A DNA stretch of 64,000 nucleotides. It comes from Arthrobacter sp. StoSoilB22 (lineage in GTDB: Bacteria; Actinomycetota; Actinomycetes; Actinomycetales; Micrococcaceae). The translations under genes were made by a program, and so were the position numbers. The stretch lies in the NCBI RefSeq assembly GCF_019977315.1, contig NZ_AP024652.1, forward strand, positions 558,001 through 622,000. The letters are read 5' to 3'. Within the stretch, counting starts at the first letter, position 1; the number at the start of each line of letters is the position of its first letter. Positions 23,891 through 31,680 of this stretch are shown here, piece after piece. A model generated the notes under the pieces. The model had not been told where the DNA came from. It did no database searches and saw nothing but the letters and a program-made list of their open reading frames with translations.

Positions 23891-26340
23891 ACTGTGATCC
23901 TACAGAGGATTCCGTCAGCCGAAGCGTTCTGGGATACCCGGATTTCCCATTCCCCGGACGGGACAACCCAATCTGCAGAGGCGGTATCCCACCGCCGGAA
24001 GCCCAGCGGCTCCAGCGGGATCTCCACCTCGCGGCCTTCGCCGGCGTCAAGGTCAACGCCCGCAAAACCGGCCATCCGGAAGTCCGTCTCATGCGGTGCC
24101 CGGAGGTACGCCTGAACCACGTCGCGGCCTTCGGAGGCACCAGTATTGGTGACCGTTGCCCTCACCGAGACACCCTGGACACCATCCCGGGATCCAGCCG
24201 AAACTGAAGAGCCTGCCGAAGCTACGGCGTCAACCAGCTCAAAGGAGGTGTACCCCAGGCCGTATCCGAAGGGGTACCGCGGTTGTAGTCCCGTGCTGTG
24301 GAAGTGCCGGTATCCCATGGGTTCGCTGGCTGAGTAGTCCAGCGTGAGATCAGCATCCAACCCTGTTCCCCAGCCAGGGGTATCTTCATCACGGCGGGGG
24401 AAGGACACCGGCAGCCGGCCTGCGGGGGCGGTACTGCCGGTGAGGACTCCAGCCAGTGCCGGACCGAACTCCTGCCCGGGGAACCATGCCATCAGCACAG
24501 CTTTGACCTTATCCGCCCACGGCAGGAGCACTGCGCGGGAAGCATTGACCACCACAATGGTGTTGGCCGCCACCCCGGCAACAGCCTCAACCAGCCGGTC
24601 GCTCGCCGGGTCAAGTGCCGCCGTCGTGCGGTCCGCACTTTCACGGGATGACCCTTGCTGGTCACCGATGACCACCACCACCGCGTCAGCTTGCGCCGCG
24701 AGCTCAACCGCGGCGGACAGCGGATCGGTCACTTGTTCAGGTGTGGCAACCGCGGTGATCGCTTGCACGCGTCCCGGCTGGAACGCCATGTCGATCACCA
24801 GTTCCACCGTCCCTGCCGGCAGGTCCACGGGAATCTCCTGCGTGTCTGCGCGGGCCACCACGCCCATGACGTCATCCGGCGCGGGCGGAGGAACCACCAG
24901 CACCTCCTGGCCATCAATGCGGAGTGAACTGACTCCGGTTCCGCCGGCACCCACCATCCATCGTGCGGGATCGGCCAGGTGCACATGAGCCGTGATGCGT
25001 GCACGGCCGGGAACGCCCGCGCCCAGGCCCGGTACAGGTCCGAACCATACGAACGCGGAGGATTTACGGACCTCGCTGTACAGGACGTCCCCGGAGTCAC
25101 CGGCCGGCAGGACTTCCAAAAGAACGCCAGGCGTTCCGTCCGGTGCCGTACTGCCGAGTTCCGTCAGGGACAACGCCGACTCCGGCGCGGCGCCGGGCTG
25201 GTAAAGAACCTCGACGCCGGGACCTGCTGCCTCGCGGATGGCGTCCAGAGGTGTGGCTACCCGGCCTTCGGGACGGACGGTGGCGAAGGTTCCGCCTTGG
25301 AAACAGGGTTTGGCAGCATTGTGTCCCACCACTGCCAACGTTTTCACCTTGGACATGTCCAGGGGCAGGACAGCGTCCTTGTTTTCGAGCAGCACGAAAG
25401 ACTGGGCTGCGGCCTCGCGGAGTACCTTCAGCTGCTCATCCCGGCTGCGCAGGCGGGATGGTGCCGGCAGTGCAGTTCCGGTGCGGCGGCCGGTCCGGTC
25501 AGCGAGCCTTATGACCCGTTCCACGGCGTCGCCCAAACGCTCCGGTGCCACCGCGCCGGAAGCCACGGCCTCGGCGAAACGGGCGCCAAGGTAGTTAGCT
25601 GGCCCGGGCATCTCCAGATCCAGGCCTGCATTGGCGGCCGCCACGGTGTCATCCACGCCGTACCAGTCGGACACCACTACGCCGTCGTACTGCCATTCGT
25701 CCTTCAGGACGCTGATGAGGTCCGCGTTCTGGGAGCAATGGGTGCCGTTGACCCGGTTGTAGGCCATCATCAACATCCACGGGTTGGCAGCGCGCACCGT
25801 TAGCTCAAACGGCAACAGGTATGTCTCCCGCAAGGTGGACTGTTCCACGCTGGAGTTCATCCGGCGTCGTTCTGTTTCCGTGTCGTTAGCCACCACGTGC
25901 TTGGTGCAGGAACCAACGCCTTGTGATTGGAGTCCTTCCACCCATGCTGCGCCCAACGTGCCGGTCAGGTAGGGGTCTTCCGAGAACATCTCGAAACCCC
26001 GGCCCGTGAGGGGTGAACGGGGCATGTTCAGGTTGGGGCCAAGAATGGCGGAGACGCCACGTTCAACGCCTTGCTGACCAATCACCTGGCCTATTTCGCG
26101 GACGAGTTCCGGATTCCACGTGGCACCCAGGGCCGTTCCTGAAGGCATGATCAGGGAGGTGTCGCGCTCATCCATGGCCTTGCTGACGATTCCCAAGGGA
26201 CCGTCCAGCAGGACCATTTCTTCAACCCCGGCGGCCGCGCTTGCTGTAGTGCTCCAGCCGTTCAGGCCGCCGGTGAGCTCTGCTCCAACGATCTCCGTCC
26301 CGTGGGGAACGGCGTCAGTGTGTTCGCTGGTAGTTGTCAC
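23887..26340 (-). CDS. Glycoside hydrolase family 3 beta-glucosidase
   Basis: An 817-residue enzyme releasing glucose or related sugars from beta-linked glycosides. The N-terminal barrel holds the nucleophile D225 (GVVVSDWYGVDD) and KHVVANDTETERRRMNS, the second domain has SFVLLENKDAVLPLD, a PA14-like insert lies roughly at 400-560 and a Fn3-like domain closes the protein. No signal peptide is seen, so it acts in the cytoplasm on imported glycosides. The GTG at 26340 overlaps the LLM gene stop. The frame runs further upstream but only inside the LLM gene. Aglycone specificity cannot be read from sequence. Confidence 0.92.
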   Translation of the reverse strand: MTTTSEHTDAVPHGTEIVGAELTGGLNGWSTTASAAAGVEEMVLLDGPLGIVSKAMDERDTSLIMPSGTALGATWNPELVREIGQVIGQQGVERGVSAILGPNLNMPRSPLTGRGFEMFSEDPYLTGTLGAAWVEGLQSQGVGSCTKHVVANDTETERRRMNSSVEQSTLRETYLLPFELTVRAANPWMLMMAYNRVNGTHCSQNADLISVLKDEWQYDGVVVSDWYGVDDTVAAANAGLDLEMPGPANYLGARFAEAVASGAVAPERLGDAVERVIRLADRTGRRTGTALPAPSRLRSRDEQLKVLREAAAQSFVLLENKDAVLPLDMSKVKTLAVVGHNAAKPCFQGGTFATVRPEGRVATPLDAIREAAGPGVEVLYQPGAAPESALSLTELGSTAPDGTPGVLLEVLPAGDSGDVLYSEVRKSSAFVWFGPVPGLGAGVPGRARITAHVHLADPARWMVGAGGTGVSSLRIDGQEVLVVPPPAPDDVMGVVARADTQEIPVDLPAGTVELVIDMAFQPGRVQAITAVATPEQVTDPLSAAVELAAQADAVVVVIGDQQGSSRESADRTTAALDPASDRLVEAVAGVAANTIVVVNASRAVLLPWADKVKAVLMAWFPGQEFGPALAGVLTGSTAPAGRLPVSFPRRDEDTPGWGTGLDADLTLDYSASEPMGYRHFHSTGLQPRYPFGYGLGYTSFELVDAVASAGSSVSAGSRDGVQGVSVRATVTNTGASEGRDVVQAYLRAPHETDFRMAGFAGVDLDAGEGREVEIPLEPLGFRRWDTASADWVVPSGEWEIRVSQNASADGILCRITV

Positions 26341-27473
26341 AGGGCTGCAACCTTGTCTGCCTCCACGGCAGCTTCGTTGGAACGCAGCAGGGGCTGAACG
26401 CGCTCTGCGAAGAGTCGCATGGTCTGGGCCGTGAAGCGGCGGCGTTCTTCCGTCAGGGGGCCACCCATTGCAGCCATGAGAACGTTTCCGATACCCAGGT
26501 CTGCGTATTTCTGAAGTTCGGCGGCCACGGTTTCCGGGCTGCCGTAAAGGCACCAGGTTCCCTTGTAGCCTTCGGTCCGGGCATCGGGTGTGGGGCGCAA
26601 GTCAACGCCGCTGATGGTTTCCGCTGCTTTGTTGGCAGCATATTCGCGCTCAACAGTCTCTTGGTACTGCTCGAGGATGATGTCCATCTCGGCTGCGGCC
26701 TGCTCATCGGTTTCGGCGATGTGCACGTGCTGGTAGGAGTGCGTGGTCCATTCCAGGGCGGCACGGACGGCCTCTTCCGAATGGCCCGCGGCTTCGAGGG
26801 CGCTGCGGTATATGCCGAAGTTCTTCTTCACTTCTTCATACGCATTTCCGCTGTCGATGATGGGCGGGGTGAAGGCAAGGATGAAGGCGGGCTGGGCCTT
26901 TTTGGCTGCGCGCTCAACGCTGGAAGGCCTCGCTGCCACGGACATGACGCGGGGTTCCGGCTTGGTGTAAGGCGAAGGCACGATCCGGGACACCACTGCG
27001 CCGCGGTAATGGCCGTTGTCGAACGTTACGGGCTCGTCGCCGGGCTGCTTGGCCCAGAGGCGTTCAGCGATCTCCAGGTTCTCATTGGCCAACCGTGAGC
27101 TGTCCTGGTAGTTCACGCCAAAACCGATCATTTCCTCAGGCGTGGTTCCGCTGCCAACGCCCACCAGGAGCTTGCCGTCCGTCAGTTGGTCCAGCAAAGC
27201 GAGCCGCTCGGCGAAACGGACCGGGTGGTGCAAGGCCAGGGTCTGGACGGAAAAGCCGAAGTGCATGCGTTCGAGTTTGCCTGCCAGGTACGCGGCGAAA
27301 ACGAAGGGATCGCTTGCGGGGGGAGCGTAACCGGTGAAGTGGTGGTCGGGAAGGAAGACGGCATCAAAGCCCTTCTGCTCGGCATCGGTGGCGTGCTCCA
27401 CCATTGCCTGCATCACGGCACGGTCTTCTTCCGGACCGCGGGAACGGGAGGTGAGGAACAGGGAGAAATGCAT
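26337..27473 (-). CDS. LLM-class flavin-dependent monooxygenase
   Basis: A 378-residue bacterial-luciferase-like TIM-barrel oxidoreductase. It has MHFSLFLTSRSRGPEEDRAVM at the start, FDAVFLPDHHF, and TDGKLLVGVGSGTTPEEMIGFG, the flavin-binding loop of the family. Such enzymes use FMNH2 delivered by a separate reductase to oxidise small molecules. A flavin reductase gene lies 1.1 kb upstream on the same strand. CAGGAG precedes the ATG. It is followed by GH3 with a four-base overlap, so oxidation of an aglycone released by the glucosidase is a reasonable guess. Confidence 0.9.
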   Translation of the reverse strand: MHFSLFLTSRSRGPEEDRAVMQAMVEHATDAEQKGFDAVFLPDHHFTGYAPPASDPFVFAAYLAGKLERMHFGFSVQTLALHHPVRFAERLALLDQLTDGKLLVGVGSGTTPEEMIGFGVNYQDSSRLANENLEIAERLWAKQPGDEPVTFDNGHYRGAVVSRIVPSPYTKPEPRVMSVAARPSSVERAAKKAQPAFILAFTPPIIDSGNAYEEVKKNFGIYRSALEAAGHSEEAVRAALEWTTHSYQHVHIAETDEQAAAEMDIILEQYQETVEREYAANKAAETISGVDLRPTPDARTEGYKGTWCLYGSPETVAAELQKYADLGIGNVLMAAMGGPLTEERRRFTAQTMRLFAERVQPLLRSNEAAVEADKVAAL

Positions 27474-27499
27474 GGGAACTCCTGAAGTGTTTGAGTGTG

Positions 27500-28501
27500 T
27501 CAGGCGGAAATGCGTTGGGCCGTCAGCGGCCCAGTGCGTTCTGCCTCGGATGGTTCTGAGATATGAATGGGCCCCGGGGCGGCCGGCTCCATAGGGCCGT
27601 CCAGCTCTGCGGCCGCCCGGGCAACAAGCCGGCGGAACCACTGGTGCCCCGGGTCCGGGGACTTGGAGGGATGCCACCAGGCGCACTCCACCAAAGTGGG
27701 GAGGCTGATGGGAAGCTGCATGATCTTGACGCCGGCCACCGAAGCGAGCATCCGGGCGAGCCGTTCCTGAACCAAGGCAAGCCGTGACGTCCCTGCTACT
27801 GCAAAAGGCAGCATGAGGAAGCTGTCAACAATGATGTCCGTCTTTTCCCCCAGCTGAAGGTCATAGACCCGGCGATCAGCCAGCGTTGAGTCAACTTCGG
27901 TGCCGAATAACCTGGCCCAGCGTGCGTCACGCATTTCTTCAACCGTCAGAGTCTCTTCCGCCGAGGTGTCTCCCGTGACGCACACCCAGTTGTCCGTGAA
28001 CAACTCCGTGTGCGGGAAACCGGAAAAGTGCCCTTTGGGTATGAGCATGAGATCCGCCGTCTGAAGGGTCTCCTTGATGCGTTCCACGGCTTGGGGTGTG
28101 ACGGCATCGAAATGCACTTGCACCCCCGGCGCCTCCTTTTGGAGCATGTTCATCAACGTCCCGGACAAAGCCGTCAGGCAATAGTCGGACGTCACGATCC
28201 GGAAGCTGCGGGTTGAGAGTGCCGGGTCAAAGACGGCCTGCGCATCAAAGGTGCGTTCAACCATCCGGAGGATCTGCGAAACGTCCTCCTTGAGGACCTG
28301 TGCCAGGGGAGTGAGCTCATATGCCGAGCCGATCCGCGTTAGCAGCTGATCATCAAATTGCCGGCGCAGCCTCTGCAGGGACGAGCTCATGGCCGGTTGG
28401 CTGATGCCGATCCTGGCCCCCGCCCGGGTGACGTTTCGCTCCATCAGCAAAGCGTCGAGGGCAACCAAAAGGTTGAGATCGGCAGTCAGTAGGTTGACCA
28501 T
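27500..28501 (-). CDS. LysR-family transcriptional regulator
   Basis: A 333-residue regulator with the LysR HTH at about residues 8-65 (LNLLVALDALLMERNVTRAGARIGISQPAMSSSLQRLRRQF), of the NodD/NahR-like branch judging by ALDALLMERNVTRA, then an effector domain. NodD-type proteins often respond to flavonoids or other aromatics. It precedes the LLM gene by 26 bases. Three half-sites (28511-28540) lie directly upstream of its start and suggest autoregulation. Confidence 0.92.
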   Translation of the reverse strand: MVNLLTADLNLLVALDALLMERNVTRAGARIGISQPAMSSSLQRLRRQFDDQLLTRIGSAYELTPLAQVLKEDVSQILRMVERTFDAQAVFDPALSTRSFRIVTSDYCLTALSGTLMNMLQKEAPGVQVHFDAVTPQAVERIKETLQTADLMLIPKGHFSGFPHTELFTDNWVCVTGDTSAEETLTVEEMRDARWARLFGTEVDSTLADRRVYDLQLGEKTDIIVDSFLMLPFAVAGTSRLALVQERLARMLASVAGVKIMQLPISLPTLVECAWWHPSKSPDPGHQWFRRLVARAAAELDGPMEPAAPGPIHISEPSEAERTGPLTAQRISA

Positions 28502-28510
28502 GGGATTCTC

Positions 28511-28540
28511 CTAATCCGAATTAGAATACTGATACTAATT
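28511..28540. promoter_or_regulatory. LysR-type box upstream of the LysR gene
   Basis: AATTAG (28519-28524) and CTAATT (28535-28540) are separated by 10 bases. A further CTAAT (28511-28515) pairs with ATTAG (28520-28524) four bases apart, so three half-sites share one centre. The spacing fits the T-N11-A design of LysR operators. The whole stretch is AT-rich compared with its surroundings, as expected of a promoter. Confidence 0.55.
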
Positions 28541-28580
28541 ATGAGGCGCGTCACATCCAAGGTCAATAGCTGCCTCCGGT

Positions 28581-29795
28581 CTAGGAAACCTGGGCCGGGT
28601 GAACACCTCCGATCGCATCGGTGATCGACTGTGCCGCCGTGATCAAGTGATCGCGGCATTCTTCCAGGCGTGATAGTGGTTCACTGCCCGTGAATCCGTT
28701 GACAGTAAGCGTCACTGCCACTTGCCCATCCGTATCGAAGACGGGGGCGTGCAGGGACGTGACCCCCGCAGGATCATCCAAAGCAGCAGGCCCGGAAGAT
28801 GCTGCCCTTTCGATCAGAAGGGGAAGCACGCCGCTGAGATCGGGTGCCGCGGTGTCGCTGGGCACGTGGACAATTCGTTCAAACTCAGCTGCGGCGCCTA
28901 CATCCACGGAGACGGCATAGCCCAGGGAACGGACTTGCTCCAGCTCGGCATGCGCAAGGGTGGCATCAACCTCACCCACCACGTCACGGGCGTTGTCGAT
29001 CCAACGCTTTTCCGCAGCGTCCCCCGCCCAGGCCACATGCAGCGGAGCCAGCGGAGCGGCCAGGCCAAAGGAGACTCCCACCCGTGAAGGTGAACCACCG
29101 GGTGAGCTGTCAACCCCGGCGGCCGTCAGGACAACGACGGAATCGTCAACAACTCCGCTCACCAGGACCTCAAGCTTCAAAGCATCCGCCAAGGCTTCGA
29201 TGACCGGACGCGCAGCATCCGCGGCCTTGACGTGCCGGGTCAGCGCAGTGGCCGGCGAAACGATGGAGGGGATGGTGAACGAGCCGTACCCACCCCGGAG
29301 GAAAAGGAGGGGCAGTTCTTTGGAAGATCCAACCCCCAATGCCTTGACGCGGCCGATCACGATGTCGTGGTCTCCGGAACGGATGACGTCCTCAATGTCG
29401 CAATCGATCCAAGCCGCCGCTCCTTCAAGCCGTGGGCTGCCGGAAGGAGTATCGCCCCACTGGTTGGCCGTGAAACGATCCTCCGCTTTGCGGGAGAACG
29501 CACGGCAAACGTCCTGCTGTCCGGCGGTCAGGACGTTGGCGCAGAAAGAGCCCGTCTCGCGGATCTTGGGCCAACTCGTGGAACGGACGTCAGGCATGAA
29601 CGCCACCAACGGGGGATCCAGAGAGACGGAGCTGAACGTGCCCACCACCATTCCCGCCGGCTGCTCGTCCTCGGGTGCGGCGGTGATCAAGGTGACGCCG
29701 GTGGGATACTGGCCCAGGACGTAGCGGAACCACGCCGCGTTTTCGGGGCTGGTGTCCTGGTTTTCTGCGGTGGAAGCGCGGATGCTCTGTGCCAT
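28581..29795 (-). CDS. Flavin reductase domain fused to an IclR-like effector domain
   Basis: A 404-residue protein. Residues 1-185 are a flavin reductase of the HpaC/ActVB type (FRYVLGQYPTGVTLITAAPEDEQPAGMVVGTFSSVSLDPPLVAFMP, then GDHDIVIGRVKALG). The C-terminal 220 residues resemble the ligand domain of IclR regulators (LGYAVSVDVGAAAEFERIVHVPSD, SLHAPVFDTDGQVAVTLTVNGF). There is no HTH. The reductase would supply FMNH2 to the LLM monooxygenase, and the sensor part might tune it to a ligand. The ATG at 29795 is chosen for the domain start and GAGGAGA upstream. Confidence 0.82.
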   Translation of the reverse strand: MAQSIRASTAENQDTSPENAAWFRYVLGQYPTGVTLITAAPEDEQPAGMVVGTFSSVSLDPPLVAFMPDVRSTSWPKIRETGSFCANVLTAGQQDVCRAFSRKAEDRFTANQWGDTPSGSPRLEGAAAWIDCDIEDVIRSGDHDIVIGRVKALGVGSSKELPLLFLRGGYGSFTIPSIVSPATALTRHVKAADAARPVIEALADALKLEVLVSGVVDDSVVVLTAAGVDSSPGGSPSRVGVSFGLAAPLAPLHVAWAGDAAEKRWIDNARDVVGEVDATLAHAELEQVRSLGYAVSVDVGAAAEFERIVHVPSDTAAPDLSGVLPLLIERAASSGPAALDDPAGVTSLHAPVFDTDGQVAVTLTVNGFTGSEPLSRLEECRDHLITAAQSITDAIGGVHPAQVS

Positions 29796-30048
29796 CTCTT
29801 TGCTCTCCTCTTCGTTGAGATTTCCTCCAGTAAACGCGGGGGACGGGCGGGTGCGGAAATAGTTCCGGGGTATGCGGAGTATCGCGAATTCCAATGCTGC
29901 AGGCCCAGGCATTGCGGTCAGCGGCGGTGATAGATTCGTTGCGGTACCGGGGCCCTTTGGGCCCGTCGGTTGGGGGTCAACGTTCTCCCGGGCGCGCATT
30001 TGGCCGGTATCGAGCCACCTTTGCTGGCTCTCCCAGAACGAGGTTGCG

Positions 30049-31617
30049 GTGCGCCGTTCACACTTGTCCCCACCCATCAGCCCGGAGGATGTGGGGGTTT
30101 CTCCTGCCCCTGATGCAGTTGCCCCTGATGCCGCAGCCCCGGAGCCATCCAAGGTCCGGATCGGACCGCTCTACGCCGCATTGCTGATCATCGTGTTGCT
30201 GGGAGCCCTGGACCACACCATAGTGGCCACGGCCCTGCCCACCGTGGTGGGCGAGTTGGACGGAGCGCGCCACATGGCGTGGATCATCACTGCCTACACC
30301 CTGGCCATGACCGTTGGCATGCCCGTCTACGGCCGCTTGGGGGACAGGTACGGCCGGCCGATCCTCCTGATGGTGGCCCTCACCATTTTCCTGGGGGCTT
30401 CCGTCCTGTGCGGTTTCGCGCAGGACATGGTCCAACTCTCCCTGTTCCGCGGCATCCAGGGTTTGGGGGGAGCCGGGCTCGGAGTGCTTCCGCCGGCCAT
30501 CATCGCCGACCTTGTCCCGCCACGGCAGAGAGCCAAATTCCTCGGCCCCCTGGGCTCGGTTTTTGGTATTGCCACAGTGATCAGCCCTTTGGTTGGCGGC
30601 GCCATTACTGACACTGTTGGGTGGCGCTGGGTGTTCTGGATCAACCTCCCCGTAGGCTTGTTGGCCCTGGCTATGGCGTTCTCGCTTCGGCGCCTGAAGA
30701 CCGTCCGGGGCTCGGGCGGTGTGGATTGGCCCGGCACCCTCCTGATGGTGGTCTTCACCTGTTCATTGGTAGCGGTGATTTCACTGGGTACGGAGCCGGA
30801 TATCGCTGCGGGGATTCTCTGGGCGATCGGTGCCGTGGCGGCCGTTTCCGGTGTGCTCTTTGTGGTGGTGGAGATCAGATCCAAGCACCCGCTGATCCCT
30901 ATGAAAATGTTCAAGAGCTGGCCCGTCGTCAACGCGGCAGGCCTGGGCCTGGTTATTGGGGCCGGCTTGTTCAGCGTGGTGGCCTACCTCCCCAGCTACG
31001 TGCAGATGGTGTACTCCACCTCGGCTTCCGTGGCCGGAATGATTCTCCTGCCCATGGTCCTGGGAATGATGGTGTCAACCAATCTCACCGGATGGCTTGT
31101 CAGCCGCACAGGGAGGTACAAGATCTTTCCGCTGGCCGGTTCGGCACTGGCCGTTGCAGCTGCCATTGGCCTCAGGCTCCTGCAGCCCGGCACCCCGCTG
31201 CCGGTGGTGGGGCTCCTGTTGGTACTGTTGGGATTGGCCGTGGGCAGCTTCATGCAGATCACCGTTGTGGCGGCACAAAATGCCATGCCGCACTCCGTGG
31301 TGGGCAGCGTCACCGCCTCACTCGGCTACCTTCGTGAACTCGGCGTCACCGTGGGCACGGCGGTGTTCGGCGGTCTCTTCGCAACCATGCTGGCGCGGGG
31401 CGCGGCAGAGAACACGCTGGGCTTACCGCCGTCCACCGTTACTGATCCACAGTCCGTCCAGCAGTTGCCGGCTGCGCTGCAGTCCGGGGTGGCGGTCATC
31501 TACACCGATGCGTTCCTGCCGATTTTCGGATTGCTGGCCTGCATCTTCGCCGTCGGTGTGTTGCTGTCCGTCTTCATGCCGGAGCAACGTTTGGCAGATC
31601 ATAAGGACCTGAAATAG
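30049..31617 (+). CDS. MFS transporter, DHA2 (14-helix, EmrB/QacA-type) family
   Basis: A membrane exporter of about 522 residues, read from GTG 30049 with GAGG before it; the frame is open further upstream but looks non-coding there. LLGALDHTIVATALPTVVGEL in helix 1, YGRLGDRYGRPILL in the loop after helix 2, and GLGGAGLGVLPPAIIADLV (motif C area) are drug:H+ antiporter marks. About 14 helices are visible. It is divergent from the flavin reductase gene across 250 bases, so it may export the aromatic compounds handled there. Confidence 0.88.
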   Translation: MRRSHLSPPISPEDVGVSPAPDAVAPDAAAPEPSKVRIGPLYAALLIIVLLGALDHTIVATALPTVVGELDGARHMAWIITAYTLAMTVGMPVYGRLGDRYGRPILLMVALTIFLGASVLCGFAQDMVQLSLFRGIQGLGGAGLGVLPPAIIADLVPPRQRAKFLGPLGSVFGIATVISPLVGGAITDTVGWRWVFWINLPVGLLALAMAFSLRRLKTVRGSGGVDWPGTLLMVVFTCSLVAVISLGTEPDIAAGILWAIGAVAAVSGVLFVVVEIRSKHPLIPMKMFKSWPVVNAAGLGLVIGAGLFSVVAYLPSYVQMVYSTSASVAGMILLPMVLGMMVSTNLTGWLVSRTGRYKIFPLAGSALAVAAAIGLRLLQPGTPLPVVGLLLVLLGLAVGSFMQITVVAAQNAMPHSVVGSVTASLGYLRELGVTVGTAVFGGLFATMLARGAAENTLGLPPSTVTDPQSVQQLPAALQSGVAVIYTDAFLPIFGLLACIFAVGVLLSVFMPEQRLADHKDLK

Positions 31618-31620
31618 CAG

Positions 31621-31661
31621 CGCCCGTTACTCCGCCACTTTGAGCGGCGGGGTAACGGGCG
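31621..31661. terminator. Terminator between the convergent MFS and GH106 genes
   Basis: CGCCCGTTACTCCGCC and GGCGGGGTAACGGGCG form a 16-pair stem with one U-G pair and a 9-base loop, followed on the plus strand by a short T-rich run (TTCCTTTGG). It lies 3 bases after the MFS stop region and 20 before the GH106 stop. Confidence 0.82.
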
Positions 31662-31680
31662 TTCCTTTGGCCTTGCCGGG

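Noticed and set aside
24344..24988. Long open frame on the plus strand opposite the GH3 gene
   Set aside because: The Ser/Thr/Ala-rich translation has no motif and lies fully inside a well-supported glycosidase gene on the other strand.
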